A DNA stretch of 64,000 nucleotides, taken from positions 48,188 through 112,187 of the forward strand of contig JBKBHF010000007.1 of NCBI GenBank assembly GCA_046297695.1, given 5' to 3'. Of the stretch, positions 51,898 through 61,584 are shown in pieces (position 1 is the first letter of the stretch; each line of letters opens with the position of its first letter). The position numbers and the translations under genes were made by a program. The notes under the pieces were generated by a model, which did not search any database, was not told where the DNA came from, and was given only the letters and a program-made list of their open reading frames with translations. The stretch is from Permianibacter sp046297695 (lineage in GTDB: Bacteria > Pseudomonadota > Gammaproteobacteria > Enterobacterales > Permianibacteraceae).

Positions 51898-54800
51898 ATG
51901 TCACTTCGTGCCAGCTTCGTTCGCAAATCCTTGCCGTTCTGCGTGTCCGCCGCGCTGTTCGCCACCATCATGCATGCCTCGGCGGCCGACAAAGTCGCCG
52001 CCGATGGCCTGTATCAAATCGTTGTCGGCGACTTCGACGGCGACCAGATGTCGGACATCATCCGACAGGGCAGAACGCGGCGCGAACAACATTCGGCCGT
52101 GCTGGCCGCGGTGCAGCAAGCCAGTGTGCAACGGTGGCAAGACGGTTACCTCGACACCGCTTGGAACCAAAACGCCGCGCAACTCGTGGTCGGTGATTTC
52201 AACGGCGACGCCAGCAGCGACATCCTGGTGCAAGGCGGCAACCCGCTTGCAACCGCCACCATCGTTCACGCCTACCTCGATGGCCGCCTCGGCATGCCGG
52301 CACAAACCATCGCCGACTGGCACCTCGGCCTGCGCTGGGATGCTGCGCATCACCGCATTTTTGCCGCCGACCTGAACGGCGACGGCAAAGACGATCTGGT
52401 GCTGCAAGGCGCCACCAGCGCCGACCGCCACGCGGTCGCGCTGGCCGACGACAAGGGCCTCTTCAACCAGCTGGCCTTGGATTTCGACAACTACCACTTC
52501 AACCGCGACTGGAGTTGGACCAGCACCACCCTGGCAACAGGCGACTTCGACGGCAACGGCCGTCACGAACTGCTGCTGCAACCGGCCACCGGTGACCAAA
52601 GCACGCTCATCGTTGGCAGCGACCAGCGCGCCATGCTCAACCGCATTCAAACCGAAGTGCCTGCGCAACACCTCAACCTCGACTGGAGCAGCGGCCGTCA
52701 CCGCGCCGTGGTCGGTGACTTCAACGGCGACGGCAAAGACGACGTCTTCCTGCTTGCCGCCCACGTGGTCGAACAAAGCGCCTACCTGCCATCCTCAGAC
52801 GCCGGTTTCGAGCGCATCGACAAAGTCATCGAACGCATTCCCTACCTCGAGCAACTGAAGCAAGTGCTGGTCGGTGATTTCGATGCCGACGGCATCGACG
52901 ATCTGGTCTTGCTGTTCAATGACCCGAATATCGCGCCCATGCTGCTGCTGGCCGATGCTGCCCGTGCGGCACGCTTGGCCGGCTTCCTGCGCAAGCTGGG
53001 TCTGCTGACGCAGGGGCAGACACTTGCCGTAACCGAGGGACAAGCACCGAGAGGCGCTGTCGATGGACACCACAATAACTGGCAGAGCGCTGACGTACGT
53101 TCAGGTCAAGGCCAAGGCAAGGGTCGAGCTGTCTCATCCAGTGCATCAAGCAGCAAGAGCAGCAATGTATCAACAAAGCTTTCCCGTTACACGGCTATGA
53201 CGGCTCCGGTCTCAACCGAGTTCGGCATGTCTGGCGGTCAGTTCAGGGTGGATGAGTCCGGTGCAGCAACCTTCACCATCCCGATTGTTGTTGCACCAGG
53301 CTCCGGCGGTGTCGCGCCAACCTTATCGCTTCGGTACAGCAGCCAGGCAGCAAACGGCCCACTTGGTATGGGGTGGCAACTTGCCGGGTTGTCTGCCATT
53401 TCGCGTTGTCGCGCAACCAAAGAGGCTGATGGTTTCGATAATGACATTACATTTACGGATTCTGACAAGTTCTGTTTCGACGGCCAGCGCCTCCTGGAGG
53501 TGTCTTCCTCTTCTGGGAAATGGGTCTACAGAACCGAAATTGATACCTTCGCGAAAGTAACAGCTTATGGCGCCGCCAAAGGTCATCCGGAGCGATTTGT
53601 CGTTGAAAAGAAAGACGGGTCAATAAGCTATTTCGGCAGCAAAGATCCTGCCGCCGTCGAGCAGGATGGTTCGCGAGTTCAGGTGGCTGGCGGTAGTCAC
53701 GACGCCAAAGTCATGAGCTGGGCCATAAGCCGGTTCGAGGACAGTGTCGGAAACTATATCAATTATCTGTACTACAAAGCTGGTGGCGAACATCGCATTT
53801 CAAGCGTTCGATATGGTGGTGTTGGCCGTTCACATCATTCTGAAGTCATCTTCTCTTATGAAGACCGGCCAGATAAGCGAACCCTCTACGCCTACGGCGG
53901 AACGGTCAAAAATCCTGTTCGCTTGTCGAAAATCAGGAGTACATCAGGTAGCACTGAACAGCGCAGCTATAAGTTGTTCTACAACAATACCGGAGCGACC
54001 GAAAACTCTCGAATGGAATACATTCAGGAGTGTCGCGGTACAGCCTGTCTGCCAGCGATAAAATTTGATTGGTTGCAGAATGACGCGCCGGCAGTGTGGA
54101 CCCGACCCTCAAATACAGGGAGTGTCTTCAGCCATCGTTACACCAGCAGCAAGGTATCGGATTTCAATGGTGATGGCGATGCCGACTTGGCTTGGGTGAC
54201 TCGCGACTCGGAAGGCAAATACTTCTGGGTAAAGACATGGGTCAAGGATCCTGCCGGCGGCAATGAATATTTCACCGCTACCAGCACCAATATCCCATTG
54301 CCACGGAAAGGTCAGAATACCTGGCACCTGTTTGACTATAACGGCGACGGCCGAACCGACATGTTGTTCCGACCGTGCAAGCAGATATTCCCGCTGAATC
54401 AGCAGTGTACGGAGTGGGGTGGAAAATGGGTCATTGCGCTCGCAAATGCGGATGGCTCGCTGCCTTCGCCCAGTGTAAATGGAAGTACAGTAACGTTCCC
54501 CACATACATTGAGACAGGCATAGGCATTGTTAACGGAGAGGAGTCCGAGTCGTCAGATTTCAATGGTGATGGCTTGCCGGATTTGCTTTTCCCAAGCTCA
54601 GCGACAAACCGAAAAGAGATCTCCGTCTCCTTGCTGCGCAAGCCAGGGCAAGATGGGCACGTCTGCGCGTCTCCGAGCTCCGCCATGCCGTACTGCTATG
54701 GTGTGCCGATCAAGATCAATCTGGAGGTGACATCGCCCTATTCTGCCTGGTCAAGCAGCTTTCGCTGCGGCGAACCGCTGCCCAGTCCGCGGTACAGAGG

Positions 54801-57800
54801 AATTGCTCTTGATTCGTCTGAGCGAGCCTCTCTCTCTGTCATGGACATGAATGGCGATAGCGCGGCCGACCTGGTTGTCAACGCAGAGTATTTGGTATCC
54901 GAATGGGATGAGCAAACGCATCTTACACATTGCGACGCGGGCTTGGGCGCCTTTACGACGGAGAGAGTGAGCGTAAAGCGCGTTTTCTTGAGCAAGCTCA
55001 ATCAAGGCATAAATGACTTCCAAGAAGCCGAGTCGTATGCAGAGGTTCTCGATCGCGTTCGCTCGCTTGGGGATGATCTGATTCGTTTCACCGACATGAA
55101 TGGTGACGGGTTGACCGATCTTTTTCATGCCCTGGGGGACCAAAGTTGGCGGGCCATTCTGAATAATGGGCAAGGTTTCGTTGGCAGCGATCGGTATTAC
55201 TCAGTTACCGGCACGTCATCAGATGTGTATGCCAAGAAAAGGCTGATGACGGTCGATTTGAACACCGATGGCTTGCCTGATGTGGTTTACCCGCACAGTG
55301 GTTATTACTACGTGGCCTACCAGCAGGGTGACGCATCTTTCTCGGTACCAACGTCATCCGGAGCAAGGGCTGAATCAGCCGGAGACAGACAAGATGTCTT
55401 TGGCGACTTCAACGGTGACGGTAAGCTGGATATCGTCGAACTTTTCTTCGATAGCGAAGGCAATAACCATTCAAGCCAGCAGATGCAGCTCTTCGGCAAC
55501 GCAGGTCGTGCCCATAATGTCATCAGCAAAATCACGCTGCCTACAGGTGCTGTCACCAACGTCGAGTACAAGCCGCTAACCGACCCGGCAATCTATAGCA
55601 GGGCTCCCGCACTGAGCAAAGTCAGCGGGCGAGGCTCGCCAGTTTTCGACGTATTTGGGCCCATGTACGTCGTATCACGGGTCAACAGCAGCGCACCGAC
55701 CGCCGCACCTACGCCAATGAATGTGGATCATTCCGCAACAGCCGCGATTCAGTATCGCTATGTCGGTCTGAAGATGCAGGCTGGTGGCCGTGGTTCGCTC
55801 GGCTTCCGCTCCATCATTACCACCGACGAACAAACAGGTGTCGTCACGCAAACGGATTACGAGCAAGCGTTTCCGTATACGGGGATGCCACTACGCACCC
55901 GAAAGACGACCACGAACGGAATTCTTATATCAGACGCGGTGAATCAGCTGACCACCTATCGCACCATGACTGGCGCAGCAACCGATCTCGGTGGCGATTT
56001 TCCCTACATTCGGGTTTCGACCGAAACGACAAGGGATATCCACGGCGATAGTGTCAGTGGTTTTCTCAGCCGGACTGTCACGACAACCGAATATGACCGG
56101 TACGGCAACGTTACCGAAGTCAAGGTGGAGGACCGTGCGAGCACCAGTGGCTCGACCAATTTGCGCGTCAAAACCACCAGAAACACATTTGGCACCACGC
56201 ACGACGAGGGATTCTACGGTCGACTGACCTGGAGCACCGTCACCACGGAACGTCCTGGCTTGCCTTCTGAGACACGCACCACTGAGTTCCGGTACGGGCC
56301 GTATCGGCAGTTGCAAGAAGAGATCATCGAGCCAAACGGTTCAGAAACGGATTATGCGCGCACAGTCTATGGCTTTGATACCTTTGGTAATCGCAATCGC
56401 GTGACAGTTTGCAGCATTCATGTTGCAAGTTGCGGCACTGATTTTAGCCAACAACCGAATAACCCGTACTTTGTGAATCGGACCTCGCGCACGGAGTACG
56501 ATGTTGACGGTCGTCTGGCTGTCAAAAAGTGGAACCATTATGGTCAGTTGGTCGAGGAGCTTCTGTCGTGGCATGACACGTTCCAACCGCTGATGGTCAA
56601 GGGGGCCACAGGGGTCATCAAGACGTTTCGCTATTCCGATTTCGGTCGTCTGGAACGGGAGCACGACAATACAGGTTCGACTGGGGCTTGGACCGAAACC
56701 CGGTTGAAGTCCTGTACCGAGGTGTCTTGTGTGCCGGGTGCAGCCTATCGCATTGAGACCTTGAGCTCGGGCAAGCCAACCAGCTACCAGCATTTCGACC
56801 GATTGGGCCGAGAAATTGCAACCCAAGTCGACTCGTTGACTCAACGGGCAAGTGGCTACCTGACGGTCTATACCGAGTACGACCATCTTTCTCGTATCAA
56901 GCGCGTGAGCGTGCCGCACTTCAGCCATGGCTACGGTAGTGCCGTGCCGGGTTGGAAAGAAAACCGCTATGACATTCTGGGGAGACTTGAAGGTGTCAAG
57001 TCGCCCGACCCGCTAGTTCCTGAAGCAACAACGGAATACTTGGGTCTGAAGACCACCCACACCAATCAAATGGGCCAGCGCAAGGTTGAGCGCCGCAATG
57101 CCCTTGGCGAGCTCGTTGAGGTGATCGATAACGAAGCCGGCGCGGGCGTGGAACGTGCCGTTATCACCTACCAGTACGATGTCCAGGGGCAGCTCGCCAA
57201 GCTGTTCCGCGTCAACAGCACCAATCTGCAAAGTCAGCTGGGTTATGACATCCGTGGTCGCAAGATCAGCATGTGGGATGCCGACAAGAGTCTGTCGGCT
57301 ACCGGCTGGACCTACAAGTACAACGCGGTGGGCGAGCTGATCCAGCAGGTCGATGCGCGCGGCTATGTCACCGATAACCGTTACGACGCCATGGGCCGCC
57401 TGATCGCGCGCACAGAATCGTCAAATACGGGTGTCGTGCTGTCGTCGGCCAGCTGGAACTACGAGCGTGAAGCGAACAAAGCGGGCCTGCTGCTGGAGGA
57501 TAGCGTTACGGTAAAAGTGAGTGACACGGGCGCAACGAGCCCGTACAAGCGGACCTACCGTTACGACACGCTCGGCCGGCCCACCCATGTTGAACACCTT
57601 TTTGAAGGCCGAACAACACCGTATGTCGAGAGCACCGAGTACGACCCGGTTGACGGCCGTGTGGTGGTCAAGCGCGATATCACCGGCAAGGGCCTGCGCT
57701 ATGTCTACTCGGCCAGCAACTACCTGAATGAAGTGCAGGATGCTGACAACAGCGCGATCGTGTTCCAGCGCATTCAAGAGATGGATGCCTACGGCAACAT

Positions 57801-59919
57801 CACCCGCGAATCGTTAGGCAATGGTGCGGTCATCACCCGCATGTTCAAACCGCTGACCGGGCGCTTGTCCGATGTTGTGACCACACGCGGCGCTAATATT
57901 CAGAACCTGCACTACGAATGGGACCACATCGGCAATCTCAAACTGCGTCGTGACTCGTCTGGCGGGAAATCCGTTGAAGAGAGCTTTACCTACGATGGTC
58001 TCAATCGCCTGAGCCGCGCATATGCGGGCGCGCCTGACAAAGAGATCGTCACCACCTACGACGCAGAAGGCAACATCAAAGCCAAGAGCGATGTTGCCTC
58101 AGGCAACTACAGTTACGGCGAAACCTGTAACGGCATTGCCGCCGGCCCGCACGCCGTCAGCAGTGTGGTGACGGCGTCCGGCACCAAAACCTATTGCTAT
58201 GACAAGAACGGCAATATGGTTTCGGGTGACGGCCGCACGCTGACTTACGACAACACCTTTGATTTGCCGACCAAGATTGTCGGCGGTAATCACACCACGT
58301 TCTATACATACGGCATCGACCACGCTCGATTCAAGCGGGTAGACCGCAAAGCCGGTGAACCGGAAACTGTGGTCTGGTACGTCGGCAGTGTTGAGATTGT
58401 TAAGAAAACGGATGGCAGCACCGAGTTTCGTCGTGCCATCCCCAACGGCATCGTCAGCAATGGCACGCCCACCTACATCCTGAAAGACCACATTGGCTCA
58501 ACCGATGTGATCCTGGACTGTGTCGGCAAGGTCATCGAAGCCCATTCCTTCGACGCTTGGGGCAAACAGCGCAACGTCGATACGTGGAAGCTGCGTGGCG
58601 GCATGTGGGCAGCAGCTTGGCCTGCCGAAATGCTGCCGAAGAGCCCGATGCTCAGCCCGCGCACCCACGCCAAGACTTTCCGTGGCTTTACGGGCCACGA
58701 GATGGTCGACGAGCTCGGTCTGATTCACATGAACGGCCGCATGTACGACCCGCATCTAGGCCGTTTCCTGCAAGCCGATCCGCTGATTCAGGCGCCGACC
58801 ATGAGCCAGAGCCTGAACCGGTACAGCTACATCATCAACAATCCCTTGTCGGGCACCGACCCGAGTGGTTTCAGTTGGTGGATGGAGCACCGAGATCGAG
58901 ATATCCGGCCTGTTGTCGCGGTAATTGTTGCGGCCGTGATGACCTATTTCGGTTGTGCAAGTTGCGGCAAGGTAGCTTGGGGCATGATTGTGGGCGCCGT
59001 CAGCGGAGCCATTGCGACAGGTACAGTGAGGGGCGCATTTAATGGCGCACTCAGTGGTGCGGTTTTCGCGTATATCGGCGTAACGGCACAAGCCAATGGC
59101 TGGGGTAATGGGGCTTACCTGGCCGCCCACGCCATGGCAGGAGGCGTACTAGCAGAACTGCAGGGTGGAAAGTTTGGGCATGGCTTCATCGCAGCGGGTC
59201 TGACGAAGGCGTCCTCTATCGGAGTCAATTCGAATATTGTTGTTGAAACCATCGTTGCAGCCGTAGTGAGTGGCACGGTTACAGAAATGACCGGCGGAAA
59301 GTTTGCTAATGGGGCATTGACTGGGGCTTTTCAGTACTTGCTTAACGAATACGCAAGTGGTCAAAGTAATGGGCGTGAAAACTGTATTGGTGATTGCACG
59401 CAGGTGACCTTGAGAGACGGCTCAAAAATATGGGTGAACACAGCAATTGCAGCAGAGGTCGTGGCAGCAGACCAAAGCGGTTCAACATTAGGTGAGTACT
59501 CAAAAACTGACGGGGAAACAATCTATCGCGGTGCAAAAGTTGCGATAGGGGTAACTGCTGTTTCCGCATGTGGCGCTTCTGGTGCTTGCTCGCCTTTGCT
59601 TATCTATGCCGCTGCCGCGACGGCATACGATGGGGTTGTGGGAGAAAACCCAGCAGCTACAACCGCAAGAGCCACCGCGTTCCTTTTTGGGGCTGACCAG
59701 CAAGGGCAGAACAACGCAGCATTGTGCGTGGGTATGGCGCATGATATTGGATTGGGTGGCTACGCATTAGTACACGGAGCCACAAACACCATAATGCTCA
59801 TCGGAACCCAGTCAAGCTGGTTGCCGGTGCTAAATGGTGCAGCCGGCACTGTTTGGGATGCTGGTTCCACGGTATATGATGTAGACAAGGCCGCCCGAGC
59901 TCTAGGTGGAAGGAATTAA
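51898..59919 (+). CDS. Giant secreted FG-GAP / SpvB / RHS-repeat protein with variable C-terminal tip
   Basis: 2673 residues. Sec signal peptide 1-29 (MHASA|ADK). Six N-terminal FG-GAP-like repeats (about 38-365; VVGDFNGDGKDD type) are followed by an SpvB-like segment from about 430 (MTAPVSTEFGMSGGQF). More FG-GAP repeats lie at about 750-1190, a TcdB-middle-like segment at about 1210-1340, YD repeats at about 1390-2250, and the RHS core end GRFLQADPLIQAP and NPLSGTDPSGF. The cleavage-type DPSG motif is at 2321-2324. The last 349 residues are the tip: glycine-zipper hydrophobic segments (GGKFGHGFIAAG, GGKFANGALTGAF) and then an unrecognised part. It is probably a polymorphic toxin; no nuclease motif is seen. 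Composition becomes more AT-rich towards the end. Confidence 0.9.
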   Translation: MSLRASFVRKSLPFCVSAALFATIMHASAADKVAADGLYQIVVGDFDGDQMSDIIRQGRTRREQHSAVLAAVQQASVQRWQDGYLDTAWNQNAAQLVVGDFNGDASSDILVQGGNPLATATIVHAYLDGRLGMPAQTIADWHLGLRWDAAHHRIFAADLNGDGKDDLVLQGATSADRHAVALADDKGLFNQLALDFDNYHFNRDWSWTSTTLATGDFDGNGRHELLLQPATGDQSTLIVGSDQRAMLNRIQTEVPAQHLNLDWSSGRHRAVVGDFNGDGKDDVFLLAAHVVEQSAYLPSSDAGFERIDKVIERIPYLEQLKQVLVGDFDADGIDDLVLLFNDPNIAPMLLLADAARAARLAGFLRKLGLLTQGQTLAVTEGQAPRGAVDGHHNNWQSADVRSGQGQGKGRAVSSSASSSKSSNVSTKLSRYTAMTAPVSTEFGMSGGQFRVDESGAATFTIPIVVAPGSGGVAPTLSLRYSSQAANGPLGMGWQLAGLSAISRCRATKEADGFDNDITFTDSDKFCFDGQRLLEVSSSSGKWVYRTEIDTFAKVTAYGAAKGHPERFVVEKKDGSISYFGSKDPAAVEQDGSRVQVAGGSHDAKVMSWAISRFEDSVGNYINYLYYKAGGEHRISSVRYGGVGRSHHSEVIFSYEDRPDKRTLYAYGGTVKNPVRLSKIRSTSGSTEQRSYKLFYNNTGATENSRMEYIQECRGTACLPAIKFDWLQNDAPAVWTRPSNTGSVFSHRYTSSKVSDFNGDGDADLAWVTRDSEGKYFWVKTWVKDPAGGNEYFTATSTNIPLPRKGQNTWHLFDYNGDGRTDMLFRPCKQIFPLNQQCTEWGGKWVIALANADGSLPSPSVNGSTVTFPTYIETGIGIVNGEESESSDFNGDGLPDLLFPSSATNRKEISVSLLRKPGQDGHVCASPSSAMPYCYGVPIKINLEVTSPYSAWSSSFRCGEPLPSPRYRGIALDSSERASLSVMDMNGDSAADLVVNAEYLVSEWDEQTHLTHCDAGLGAFTTERVSVKRVFLSKLNQGINDFQEAESYAEVLDRVRSLGDDLIRFTDMNGDGLTDLFHALGDQSWRAILNNGQGFVGSDRYYSVTGTSSDVYAKKRLMTVDLNTDGLPDVVYPHSGYYYVAYQQGDASFSVPTSSGARAESAGDRQDVFGDFNGDGKLDIVELFFDSEGNNHSSQQMQLFGNAGRAHNVISKITLPTGAVTNVEYKPLTDPAIYSRAPALSKVSGRGSPVFDVFGPMYVVSRVNSSAPTAAPTPMNVDHSATAAIQYRYVGLKMQAGGRGSLGFRSIITTDEQTGVVTQTDYEQAFPYTGMPLRTRKTTTNGILISDAVNQLTTYRTMTGAATDLGGDFPYIRVSTETTRDIHGDSVSGFLSRTVTTTEYDRYGNVTEVKVEDRASTSGSTNLRVKTTRNTFGTTHDEGFYGRLTWSTVTTERPGLPSETRTTEFRYGPYRQLQEEIIEPNGSETDYARTVYGFDTFGNRNRVTVCSIHVASCGTDFSQQPNNPYFVNRTSRTEYDVDGRLAVKKWNHYGQLVEELLSWHDTFQPLMVKGATGVIKTFRYSDFGRLEREHDNTGSTGAWTETRLKSCTEVSCVPGAAYRIETLSSGKPTSYQHFDRLGREIATQVDSLTQRASGYLTVYTEYDHLSRIKRVSVPHFSHGYGSAVPGWKENRYDILGRLEGVKSPDPLVPEATTEYLGLKTTHTNQMGQRKVERRNALGELVEVIDNEAGAGVERAVITYQYDVQGQLAKLFRVNSTNLQSQLGYDIRGRKISMWDADKSLSATGWTYKYNAVGELIQQVDARGYVTDNRYDAMGRLIARTESSNTGVVLSSASWNYEREANKAGLLLEDSVTVKVSDTGATSPYKRTYRYDTLGRPTHVEHLFEGRTTPYVESTEYDPVDGRVVVKRDITGKGLRYVYSASNYLNEVQDADNSAIVFQRIQEMDAYGNITRESLGNGAVITRMFKPLTGRLSDVVTTRGANIQNLHYEWDHIGNLKLRRDSSGGKSVEESFTYDGLNRLSRAYAGAPDKEIVTTYDAEGNIKAKSDVASGNYSYGETCNGIAAGPHAVSSVVTASGTKTYCYDKNGNMVSGDGRTLTYDNTFDLPTKIVGGNHTTFYTYGIDHARFKRVDRKAGEPETVVWYVGSVEIVKKTDGSTEFRRAIPNGIVSNGTPTYILKDHIGSTDVILDCVGKVIEAHSFDAWGKQRNVDTWKLRGGMWAAAWPAEMLPKSPMLSPRTHAKTFRGFTGHEMVDELGLIHMNGRMYDPHLGRFLQADPLIQAPTMSQSLNRYSYIINNPLSGTDPSGFSWWMEHRDRDIRPVVAVIVAAVMTYFGCASCGKVAWGMIVGAVSGAIATGTVRGAFNGALSGAVFAYIGVTAQANGWGNGAYLAAHAMAGGVLAELQGGKFGHGFIAAGLTKASSIGVNSNIVVETIVAAVVSGTVTEMTGGKFANGALTGAFQYLLNEYASGQSNGRENCIGDCTQVTLRDGSKIWVNTAIAAEVVAADQSGSTLGEYSKTDGETIYRGAKVAIGVTAVSACGASGACSPLLIYAAAATAYDGVVGENPAATTARATAFLFGADQQGQNNAALCVGMAHDIGLGGYALVHGATNTIMLIGTQSSWLPVLNGAAGTVWDAGSTVYDVDKAARALGGRN

Positions 59920-60383
59920 TGAGAATAATAGCGAGGGGGAAGCTCCGCAGGAGCTATGGAGTTGCTATGTTTGTGTCTGGTGTGTTCGTGGCGATAGGGG
60001 GTTACAGAATCATTTTTGCACTTGCGGACGAACCTGAGGTTTATAACGTTTCTGGGATTCCAGAGAGTTATTCTTGTCACCAATACAAGGATCACTCATT
60101 TCATAGCATTAAAATGAGAGACGGTCGCTCCTATAAGGTAGGCATTAGAAATGACTATCTCAGCTGCAACAATCATCACGCACACAGAAAAATTGTAAAT
60201 CGAGAAGTTGTTTTGAAAGTAAAGGAAAATGGAGATATTGTTTACTTGGGAAATTCAGAAGGCGAAATAATATCGCCTGAACATCTCTCATCAAGTGAGG
60301 TGAAGGATGGCTTTCACGTGGTTGTTTTTAACATCATGATGTTCATTTTTTTCTATTTTATGCGTAGAAGGCGAGTGGACTGA
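59919..60383 (+). CDS. Candidate immunity protein for the RHS tip
   Basis: 154 residues; its ATG shares one base with the RHS stop (TAATG), implying translational coupling. Two hydrophobic helices bracket it: about 14-36 (YGVAMFVSGVFVAIGGYRIIF) and about 130-148 (FHVVVFNIMMFIFFYF), followed by a basic RRRRVD tail. The middle is soluble with Tyr/His-rich segments (SCHQYKDHSFHS). It is markedly AT-rich compared with upstream DNA, a transfer sign. Immediate placement after an RHS tip is the usual position of immunity genes, and a membrane location would suit a membrane-acting tip. No family is recognised. Confidence 0.7.
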   Translation: MRIIARGKLRRSYGVAMFVSGVFVAIGGYRIIFALADEPEVYNVSGIPESYSCHQYKDHSFHSIKMRDGRSYKVGIRNDYLSCNNHHAHRKIVNREVVLKVKENGDIVYLGNSEGEIISPEHLSSSEVKDGFHVVVFNIMMFIFFYFMRRRRVD

Positions 60384-60475
60384 TAGGGGCAGAGTCGACT
60401 TATCTAGTGAAAATTAGAACGTCTGGTCCGTTCACGAGAAAACCGATCACACGAGAGTGATTGAATCAACTGATC

Positions 60476-60592
60476 ATGGAGAGGTGGGAGAAAGTAGACG
60501 GGGTGCCGATGAGCTATGACGTTCTTGGTCGAACTCTTCATGTATATAAAGGAACCTTCCCGGAACCCGCTGCGCTTGTTTCGGGCTACTGA
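60476..60592 (+). pseudogene. Displaced RHS/YD-repeat fragment
   Basis: A 38-residue frame with SYDVLGRTLHVYKGTF, a clear YD repeat of the kind in the main RHS protein (RYDILGRLEGV). It is followed by PEPAALVSGY and a stop, which already lies in the direct repeat at 60559. It is probably a relic of an older RHS tail or an orphan tip cassette. Confidence 0.5.
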
Positions 60593-60673
60593 CCGGCGTA
60601 ATGGTTGGTGGAATTGAAATGGGGCTGACGACCTCGCGTTTTATCCTACATGAATCGAGAATGGAATCTGCAA
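60559..60673 (+). repeat. Direct repeat, copy A (115 bp)
   Basis: It matches 61022-61135 in the same orientation with ten mismatches and one indel by eye. It contains GGGCTACTGACCGGCGTAATG and TGGAATCTGCAA. The first 30 bp encode the end of the RHS fragment. The repeats are spaced about 460 bp apart. Confidence 0.8.
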
Positions 60674-60705
60674 CGCGCGTAAGGCGGATTAACGGCTCGG
60701 TGTAA

Positions 60706-60890
60706 GGTGGATTCGCGAAGCAATCCACCATTTCACTTGCGGTGTTCGGTGCGTGATTCGATATGGCGGATTGTCACTGCGCTCCGAATCCGCCCTACGT
60801 TTTCTTCGCTAACGCAGATGCAAAGGCAACGCGCGTACGGCGGATTGAACCGCCCCGCGGTAGGGCGGAACCGCGAAGCGTTTCCGCCGT
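60706..60890. repeat. Cluster of three REP-like palindromes
   Basis: Hairpins with GGCGGATT-type arms: 60706-60729 (GGTGGATT/AATCCACC), 60765-60794 (GGCGGATT/AATCCGCC) and 60864-60888 (GGCGGAA/TTCCGCC). They belong to the widespread GGCGGATT..AATCCGCCCTAC class and alternate with GCGAAGCG loops. No gene is seen from 60593 to 61138. Confidence 0.75.
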
Positions 60891-61021
60891 ATGTTGTCTT
60901 GCGAACTGCTGGTGGCGTTGATGTGACGCATCATTCGGCGGAAAAATCCGCAGCAGGCGTAGCGAGCGTAGTCTGGGGCTTGCGAAGCATGCCCCGGGAA
61001 TTTTGAGAGGCGATGAAACTC

Positions 61022-61135
61022 CCCGGAACCCGTTGCGCTTGTTCCGGGCTACTGACCGGCGTAATGGTTGGTGGAATTGAATGGGGCTGACGGCCTCACG
61101 CTTTATCCTGCAAGAACCAAGAGTGGAATCTGCAA
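61022..61135 (+). repeat. Direct repeat, copy B (114 bp)
   Basis: Second copy of the 60559 repeat. It ends 3 bp before the ATG of the small secreted-protein gene at 61139, so it forms that gene's leader and may carry its promoter or ribosome site. Confidence 0.8.
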
Positions 61136-61138
61136 TCC

Positions 61139-61485
61139 ATGTTGAAAAAATCACACATCGCCGCTGCGCTACTTGTTGCTGGCTCAACGGTTGCCCATGC
61201 GCAATCGCAATGGTGCCAAGGCACGGTGGACCGCGTCTGGATTGATCATCACGGTACCGTCTTTGTCGTGCCAAGCTGGCGAGGCGACCACATTCGCATC
61301 TGCAATCTCAAAGGCAACGACGGTCGCACTGACACGGTGGTCTGCTCAACGTGGTACTCCCAATTGTCGCAAGCCGTCAAGGATGCACGCGTCACCACCA
61401 TCTATTACGAGGAATCGTCTCCTGTGCGCAAATCCCCACCTACGCCAATGCCCCGGTTCCGTACTACGTGATGCTGCACAAATAG
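61139..61485 (+). pseudogene. Small secreted protein (island family, member 3), frameshifted
   Basis: The frame from ATG 61139 has a signal peptide (about 1-22, STVAHA|QS) and GTVDRVWIDHHGTVFVVPSW, then CSTWYSQLSQAVKDARVTTIYYEE. After about residue 94 it continues as a Pro/Arg tail to a stop at 61471. In the next frame, from about 61428 to the TAG at 61485, the sequence reads CAQIPTYANAPVPYYVMLHK, which has the expected Cys and terminal strand. A 1-nt shift near 61421-61428 therefore explains the tail. It may be a true mutation or a sequencing error. Confidence 0.7.
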
Positions 61486-61584
61486 CTATTGCTGCGAAAT
61501 TCGATGTAATCGGGTGAGCTTTCTCGATTCTGCTGCGCGCGTTCCGAGACCGTTCACTTCGTTTTAACTTGTTATGAGAATGCC

